Part shown: positions 57,300 to 64,000 of the stretch, piece by piece | Numbering within the stretch: the first letter of the stretch is position 1 | Layout of the letters: each line of letters opens with the position of its first letter | DNA from: Kalaharituber pfeilii | Lineage: Eukaryota > Ascomycota > Pezizomycetes > Pezizales > Pezizaceae | Assembly: GCA_015179045.1 (NCBI GenBank) | Contig: WHUZ01000014.1 | Coordinates: 930,001-994,000, forward strand | DNA: 64,000 nt | Direction: 5' to 3' | Position numbers and translations under genes: made by a program | The notes under the pieces: generated by a model | The model's database searches: none | What the model was told of the DNA's origin: nothing | Seen by the model: only the letters and a program-made list of their open reading frames with translations

Positions 57300-58515
57300 G
57301 GTGAGTAGCAATGTGCAATCTGCTTTCTTTTCTCTAGATCTGTAATCAGTCAAGACATATCGATTCTCTCTATAACATGGGAAAGATTATCTTGCACTGG
57401 TGGAGGAAACACCTAAAATCACAACTGCATGAAAGTGGAATGCAGAACAAGCCTGTAGAGCTGACTATGGGATCCGGTGTAAGCAAGCTGTAGAGCGGAA
57501 GGGATTACAAGACGATCCTCCGCAGAACTAAATATCTACATATCGACCTGATTCCTCATCAGGGGTCACGCAGCTACATCCATAGTATCCCATATCTAAC
57601 GTCAGTGACGAACTGTTATGACAGCTCTCTTGTCACGGGAATGGGGGTGGGGTTAGCATCGGCTTGGCGTGACCTAACACCAGTCGCACCGTTGCTATCG
57701 GTAAATGCCAGCGGAAAAACAAAAATTTCTCCCTTTTGTTTCCTCAAAAATTCTGTATACAATATCATATCTGTAAATAGACCGAGAAGTAAAAATACCT
57801 TGTGGCAAATACTTGTACGCTGTGCGCGATAATAGCAATCAGACTAGCTAGTAGCTAGATACATAAATGTTCCAGGCATATAGGTTAATTTAAGTAGGAA
57901 ATAGTTTAGAAGCAGCAGCTGGTGCCCAGCGGTCTGGATACTTAGAACAAGCTTATTAGCAAGGATCACGATGCTTAGTGATAAAATTCCCATTTTGTAA
58001 CACCCAGAACCTAAGCAACAAGAGCCATAAATCTGCATTGAAGAGACATTTAAGAAAGAGATTGTCTAATCTATAGTATATCGTACGCATTATGAATAAG
58101 AACTAACAATGAAGACTCCTAGGATCTAGTCAAGGAAATAGTAGAAGACACAGAAGAAGTGACATTAGATCTGGTGACTGACACTTACTCAATAGCCCAG
58201 AACTGGCAAGCTCCGAAGAGGTGGGCCCAATGGATCAGGACCAGGTTGATGAAGATGAATAGAAAACAGAGCCAGTGTCACTTTTGGAAGCAAGAATGCA
58301 TTATCAACCATCAAGTGATTTGTTCAACAGAACCTAGTGACAGGAACTGCAGTATAGGAGGTTCAGGATGAGCAAGCGGCACCTGCATTTCAGCAGCTTC
58401 GAAAGTACTTTGTTGAGCTTGAAGCGCTCGCTGTAACAGGCCTCTATTACCTCTGATTTTGCTCTTGTATAGTTTCTTATTCATGTACATATCTATCATA
58501 GCTATCATTGCATGC
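57300..58515. other. No recognisable gene
   Basis: Short frames without domains. Confidence 0.4.
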
Positions 58516-58532
58516 ATTTACCTTTGATAATT

Positions 58533-58610
58533 TTTTTTTTTTTCTTTTTTTTTTTCCTTTCTTTTTGGTCAAGTAACCCCGCATACAGGCTGCCACCCTA
58601 TGGCAGGAAC
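58533..58610 (-). mobile_element. Family C micro-retroposon
   Basis: TSD ACCTTTGATAATT (58520-58532) against ACCTTTGACAATT (58611-58623). The tail is T-rich with C interruptions, then GGTCAAGTAACCCCGCATAC AGGCTGCCACCCTATGGCAGG. On the minus strand the 5' end is at TTCCTGCC, the stem base. Confidence 0.92.
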
Positions 58611-58623
58611 ACCTTTGACAATT

Positions 58624-59190
58624 GACCTCTCCACTCTAACCTGTTATACTGCCATATTACATAACATTTGCCTGCCCAAGCCTTATCCAATATGACAGGA
58701 TTGTCTGTAACGATGTATGTGGATAACTGAAATGCTGGGCACCTTGACGCCGATTTAACATCCCCTCCCACGGCCAAACGCAGTCAATATCTCACAAGAT
58801 ATGGCGCTGGTATGCACAGTGCATGGACATATACTAAATTGAGTGCGCTGACACCGAATCCGAACAGAAAAAAAGAAAAAAGCTACATCTACAGAAAGTA
58901 CAAGTTTATGTATAGCACCATCCTATGGAATGCCCTTCGTCCACCTTCCATGAGCTTATACCCATCATACAGCGCCTCCGTTACCATTGCACTGCTTACA
59001 TCATATCACCAAACATTATACTACAATGTACAATCAGAAGAAGCTTGAGATTTAAAGGATGATATTATCCATATCATCAAATATATATTCTGAATTCCAT
59101 TTCTCGTGACAGATTGGCTGTATCATTCTTCTCAAGCTCTGATTCTGGTGACTGTGATTCTAACTCAATTTGCTCCGAATTAAACTCTAT
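58624..59190. other. No recognisable gene; 3' flank of the pogo-like transposase relic
   Basis: May include the 3' end of the pogo-like element; I could not find a matching terminal inverted repeat. Confidence 0.4.
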
Positions 59191-59192
59191 AG

Positions 59193-60640
59193 TTGTTGGA
59201 GCCTGTATGGAGCTCGCTTCCGCTCTCCCAGAAACCTCTAAAAGCTTTCAAATTCACAGAATTCAACTCCACAGGCTCTGCTGAATCCCGGCCCACCATA
59301 GGCTCCGACCCTCGCCCATCACCAGCCACAACAGCTCCTCGTCCACGCCCTCACTCATGTCTTCGCCGATATCCCTGCCCACGATTGGCAGCTTTCACAG
59401 CAGCAGCTGCGGCCACCTTTTTCGCAATAGCCACTGCCTGCTTTGCGAGCTTATCCGCTTCCTTTGCTCCTTGGCTGCTGCAGCTGCGATCTTCTTGTCT
59501 GCCATGTCCTTCCTTAGCTGTGCAACAAGCATATTGGAAAGGCGTTTTGCTTCCTTCGTAGCCTTCTTTCCGGCTCCTCTATGACCTTCTTATACGCAGC
59601 CTCCTTTCCAGGTTCGGCCGAGACCTCAGCCACCGGGGTGGGTTTGAAATGCTTCATGTTCCTGGTCTTGCCAGTTCGTAATGCTGTCAGGGTGTCTGCA
59701 TTTGGCTCTATGTTATGGTACCTGGTGAGCTTCCCCTCGAGATGCTCGATACGTGCCCTGACAGTAGTTCGGGTTTGTGGTGTCATTAACGCGTCATTTA
59801 CAGAAGCTCGGGGTGCCTTTTCTTTTGCCGGAGTATCCAACACCAGCGCTTCCACGGTAGCAGGAGAATCAATTGTTACAACCTGGCTCTTATCCACTGG
59901 CCAGTAGTCACTACCTCGCCAAGCACCTTTAATCGCCTCCAGAGTAAATTTGCGATCGCGCGGTTGGCAAAAAAGTACTTAGACCTCAGGTTTGCACAGT
60001 ATATCCTTCGGTGCAGAATAGATCCAGTCCTTTAACGCCTTGAAATAGTGCGTCGTTAGGGGTACGAAGCAGCCTACATCATGAGGCTGCATGACATGTG
60101 TTGAGTGGGATGGTAAGCATATGATTTTAATCCAGTGACCCAACGCATTAATAAAATCAATCACCGGCCATGCAATATGTGAGCTATAGCCATCTACAAT
60201 GAGAAGCCGCCAAGGCATAGTATTGTTGAGAGCAGCTGGGTGCGCTGTCAGTGCTCGGTGGTTTTGGGGGTGCCAGCACTTTTGATAAGCCGGGTGGGCG
60301 CTGGTGTGAGAGTTCCCTCGTAGGTTGCTGGTCTAGTTGGAGGTTACTGGCTCGGAAGATGCGTTACCTCGAAGTGATACATCATATACTCGAGACCTAG
60401 GCCATCGACTATATAACTGCTTTCTGAGAAGCCAAAATTTCCTGGCTGCTTATGCACCTCATGCGCATCCTCGCCATAGTAGCGATGCCTGTGAGTTTTA
60501 GCTTGCCTTACAATGAAAGGTGGTGTAACCTTGCCTGCAGCATTAACAATGCATCCTATAACGTTAAAGCCGACGGCGTCATACCCTTAGATTAGAAGTT
60601 TGCGTTCAACAGTGTAAACCCCTAGCGATGTGTGAAAGCC
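59193..60640 (-). pseudogene. Pogo/Tigger-like (DDE superfamily) transposase relic
   Basis: Minus strand, in order: a degraded part with GCIVNAAGKVTPPFIV and FGFSESSYIVDGLGLEYM (~60.4-60.55 kb); an open block 60218-59979 with LLIVDGYSSHIAW (second catalytic Asp), LPSHSTHVMQPHDVGCF (third Asp) and a following PL-Y-K segment; one in-frame TAA; then KFTLEAIKGAWRGSDYWPVD and a charged C-terminal region to 59514, all in the same frame. These are hallmarks of fungal pogo-type transposases (cut-and-paste, TA target). The N-terminal DNA-binding part is not recognised, and the block 60.23-60.6 kb has shifts and stops. Confidence 0.85.
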
Positions 60641-60924
60641 TGCTGCAGTGTTTTCAGAGCGAGTTCTCCACTTGAACTGGACCCAGGGCGCGGGCACTGT
60701 ATTTACCAACAGACTTGATTTACACTATGAAAACCATCCGCAAGAAAAATCTACTCGGTTAAGGTTCGCTCGGCCGTCAATTCTAGCAAGTTGCTATATG
60801 TATTGGAGGGAACTCAGCTGGCAAAGGCGCAGCGAACCAACATCTTTTCTCCTGAGCTCTACTGGGTCAATGTGAACTTGGTTAGATGCTCCACATTCTT
60901 TCCCCAATGTCAACCACATCACTG
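60641..60924. other. Probable degraded 5' part of the pogo-like element
   Basis: No clear frame. By position it should encode the transposase N-terminus on the minus strand, but stops abound. Confidence 0.35.
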
Positions 60925-60981
60925 GCCCTGCCATAGCGAATAGCCATAAGCGGGGTTACATGATATTAAAAAAAAAAAAAA
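60925..60981 (+). mobile_element. Family A micro-retroposon
   Basis: GCCCTGCCATAGCGAATAGC then CATAAGCGGGGTTACATGAT and poly(A) of ~14. Flanks ACCACATCACT and AACACATACCT are only a weak TSD match (8 of 11). Confidence 0.8.
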
Positions 60982-60984
60982 CAC

Positions 60985-61340
60985 ATACCTACGCAGCCTT
61001 AACTAGTATTCTCCATACTTATACAACAGATTCTAGTTGTGTGCCATTGCGAGAAAACTATTGCAATCAGCAGCTGTGAGCCCCAAGCGAAAGCTCTTGC
61101 CTTCTCGCACACTCTGAATGCAACTGGCTCGATCTCCTTCAACAATCAGTTTTTTAGTGTTGGATTCGGAATTACTAGATGCAGGTAACCGGCAGAGGAC
61201 GAGGCTATAGCTAACTAACCGGGGCGAAAACAGGTAATTGGGGTTAAAGGTAATAGCGGGATAAGCGGATACCAGAATGGGACCATAACACGCTGTGATA
61301 TCAAATCTGACTGTATGTTGTGGCTTTACGATGTATCTTT
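60985..61340. other. No recognisable gene
   Basis: Nothing recognised. Confidence 0.4.
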
Positions 61341-61345
61341 TATTT

Positions 61346-61397
61346 GGGGGGGTGCCACGTAACCCCGCGTAAAGACTGCCAGCCTATGGCAAGGAAC
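61346..61397 (-). mobile_element. Family C tail with G/C run instead of poly(A)
   Basis: GGGGGGGTGCCACGTAACCC then CGCGTAAAGACTGCCAGCCT ATGGCAAGG. The unit is well preserved, but where the complement of poly(A) should be there is a G7 run preceded by TTTTATTT. No TSD found. Confidence 0.7.
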
Positions 61398-61652
61398 TAC
61401 ATTTAGATCAAACGGGTCACAGTTTGAATATACTACAGGTAAGCCCCCTGTCACATTAGAACTTCCAGTCTCGAACAAGGCAAGGTCTAGAAACGTGGAA
61501 TGCAGTCTCCATCAAAATGAAACATCGGGAAGTTGTGTTACGGAAACATTCTGAGTTCGTGGCAGGCGGTGCTTCTTGTGGGAGGTGAGGGATGATTTAT
61601 TATAGCCTGGTGATGAAGCTGCATTAGGAAGTGTCACTCAATGTTAATTCAA

Positions 61653-61718
61653 GGCCCTGCCATGGCGAACAGCTACAAGCGGGGTCACGTGAAATTAAAA
61701 AAAAAAAAAAAAAAAAAA
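61653..61718 (+). mobile_element. Family A micro-retroposon
   Basis: 66 bp, perfect 12-bp TSD ATGTTAATTCAA (61641-61652 and 61719-61730). Starts GGCCCTGCCATGGCG; poly(A) of ~22. Nearly identical to the copy at 37190. Confidence 0.96.
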
Positions 61719-61730
61719 ATGTTAATTCAA

Positions 61731-64000
61731 AACACTTCAGAACATACCTGCCCAGGCTGATAATGGCTATACGCAAAGGACGTGGAACGGATTCGTGGTG
61801 CATTGTTCAATATAACTTCTATTTTATATGGGCTTCATACTCACAAGTGTACCGTCCTTTCACTGAGCAAAGGCGTGCAAGAAAATTTCTAGTCTTGTGA
61901 AGAAGCCAATCCCACCAGCCTCGTATTTGCCAACTCCATCAAACAAATCGTTCCAGTAGAAACTGCCTCTATAACAGCCATTTAATTAGAAGCGACCTGA
62001 TGACATGACCACTTTCATTGTCACTGGCTGTCATTACCTATTGAACCTCTGAAAATCGTATAATTGTGATACTGCTAGACCTCATTAGACCTCTCCGCTA
62101 ATTTGTGACCAGTGGAACATCTCATTCGGGTGCTATGGTAGCATAGTTGTACAGTATGCTATAGGATTGTGAAGCTAGATTGAATGCCGGTCTTCAACTT
62201 CTAGTATATATAAATTTTCTCCTTCAGCTTGCATAAACTCGCCCCTTTGCCGGTTTCGTCCTTTCGGGCAATTATTTGTGTTTCTCTTAGCTTTGTATCA
62301 CCCACCTGATTCTTTCAGCTCCATGTGGCTCTATTACAAGACCACCGGATATCCTCTGCGATAACCGGCGTCATTGATGCTGTAAACTGGATCAGTCGCT
62401 TCATTACAGGCTGAAACCGTAATTTTGAAGGCCATTGTAAGCGTGTATTGGGGCGCTTCGTGATTGATTCCTGTTCTGATCGGGGCTGGAGATCGGAGGT
62501 TGCTAGGTGATCAAGAATTCTAGTGGATAAAGTGATAATCAGCTCCCAGAACTCTGAAATATCCCGAACTTATAAGGCAACAGATTCCCCCCGCTTTGAA
62601 AACCTCTTCTCGACGCTGGGAGACCAGAACTCGACTCAGCAATGCAATGCGGAACAGATTAACTCAAAATCCCACAATAACTCCCGAGCCAGCCAATATT
62701 ATTCGACCCGGCATTACAAGATTGGAGAAAACTTCCAATGTAATATGTTTACGGGTACAGGATCGGTTCAGATGTAGAGGATTGACAATCTTCGTCAGCC
62801 TGGTATATGCTCATGTTTGATCCATCTGGGTAGATACAATTAGACGCTACGTCGAATCAAGCAATTTTCGTTTCGCATTTTATTTAAGTGGGCCAATAAA
62901 GCCTGCAACGGAAGCATCCAACTGTTAAGCGAGCGAGATATACAATGTAGCGAATACGATATCACTAGCGTCACCTACGTGGTCAGATTTGGAATTACAG
63001 TTGGATCTGAAGTGAGATACATAAAGCCTTGTTAGCTGTCGTAATATTGTCTGAGAGAAACTGTAGCGGGCCGGGATTGCGACAGGCATCAATTATAGGC
63101 TGGTGAACTTTGGTTAAATCCTTGGCGCTGGTCGATGAGGGTAGATTATGAGGCGCAGGAGCCTGTAGAGACCGGGAATTTAAGGTAGGGGTAGGGAGAT
63201 TTCCAAGGGCACCCAGCGGAAGAACTAAGCCAGAAATGTCAGGGAGGTTAAACTAGGGTAAAAGGGCACTGGAGTATCAATTGGAGGTCTGCAACTGAAT
63301 TACTGGTAGTTACTTGCAACATTAATAGCGAAACGTTGTAGGAGAAGATTCACAAAAAGGTACTTGAGATGGCGCAGAAGTTTATTGGTCTCAAGCATGC
63401 ATTTTTCAAGGTCCGAGGTACGGTGATGCCAGTTTCGAACCGGTAGTGCCAAGGGCTACCTAGTGGTTGTCACAAGATGTGTGTCAAGGCTGAAGGAGAT
63501 ATGCCGGCACTACTCACAGAAGTTGGTGCGCATCCGGATGCTAAACAACAATCTCGAAGCTCAGAGTACTCAGGGGTGGCAATTGGAGTTGGTTTTGCAT
63601 AGTTCAGCAGCAATATATGTCCACATGCTGCTCGAGGTTCTCTTGCATGCGTAAGAACGAAACGATTTGAGTACTAATATTGAGACCCCACTTACGGTCG
63701 CTATGGAAACATAGGGCATGGTTATAGATTGAGTGATTATGTCTCAGACCATTCCCAGCTTTTTCGCCTTTTTCTGCGCACCGAACTTTGGTTGAAAGAC
63801 TGCATAACCTTGCGGCGAATGACCAACAATTACATTATGTTTTCAAGCATTTAAGTACTGTCTCAGTAACCTCGGCAGTGGACGTGAATCTACCCAGGCG
63901 TGGATGTATGGATGCAAATAAGCTCCTCTGCTCCGAATATGCAACTGTGTACAGTAACTGATTCGTAGCTGAACTTGTTTCCTTTCGAGCGTTTGGTTGT
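61731..64000. other. No recognisable gene
   Basis: Frames at 62523, 62596 and 63463 (60-84 codons) have no recognisable domain. No retroposon tail found in this final part. Confidence 0.4.

Noticed and set aside
1..64000. CRISPR arrays, rRNA genes, LTR retrotransposon ends
   Set aside because: Looked for regularly spaced repeats, conserved rRNA words and paired LTRs; none could be supported by eye.

Overview
The window looks like a TE-rich stretch of a filamentous ascomycete genome, possibly a Pezizomycete; that placement is an inference. Evidence: one convincing intron-less C2H2-type regulator with fungal promoter style (pyrimidine-rich leader, A at -3), Tad-like LINE relics (RT followed by RNase H and a terminal CCHC-like motif), and MULE and pogo/Tigger transposase remains. 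No bacterial operon, rRNA, tRNA or CRISPR was recognised.

Layout. About 1-9.1 kb holds the only confident host gene (C2H2 protein, 3837-5834) and no retroposon copies. From 9.1 kb to 61.7 kb the DNA is a graveyard of non-LTR retroposons. Three related families, called A, B and C here, end in a conserved ~30-nt double-stem RNA hairpin plus a poly(A) tail. They occur as 5'-truncated LINEs (31.6-33.4, 35.7-36.5, 46.6-47.6 kb), as ORF1-fragment elements without reverse transcriptase (9.1-9.7, 10.3-11.0, 36.0-36.3, 37.1-37.6, 44.2-44.9, 51.5-52.7 kb), and as about twenty tiny copies of only ~45 bp plus poly(A), most with 8-14 bp target-site duplications (TSDs). Several are nested. DNA transposon remains include a MULE transposase split by a LINE (46.1-47.7 kb), a pogo-like transposase (59.2-60.6 kb), two relics rich in a CTATAGTGAA motif (28.9-29.35, 38.3-38.95 kb) and an 80-bp MITE proven by a paralogous empty site (29057-29136). 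A broken Tse2-like ADP-ribosyltransferase homologue lies at 12.4-12.8 kb. A few orphan reading frames are listed with low confidence; the rest shows no gene I can defend.

How it fits together. The micro-retroposons appear to have been mobilised in trans by the Tad-like LINEs. RT-bearing copies, ORF1-only copies and ~45-bp copies share the same hairpin tail although their upstream sequences differ. The micro-copies start almost exactly at the base of the hairpin, and base-pair changes between copies are compensatory. This suggests that a structured 3' RNA module is the retrotransposed unit, and it is the most novel signal in the window.
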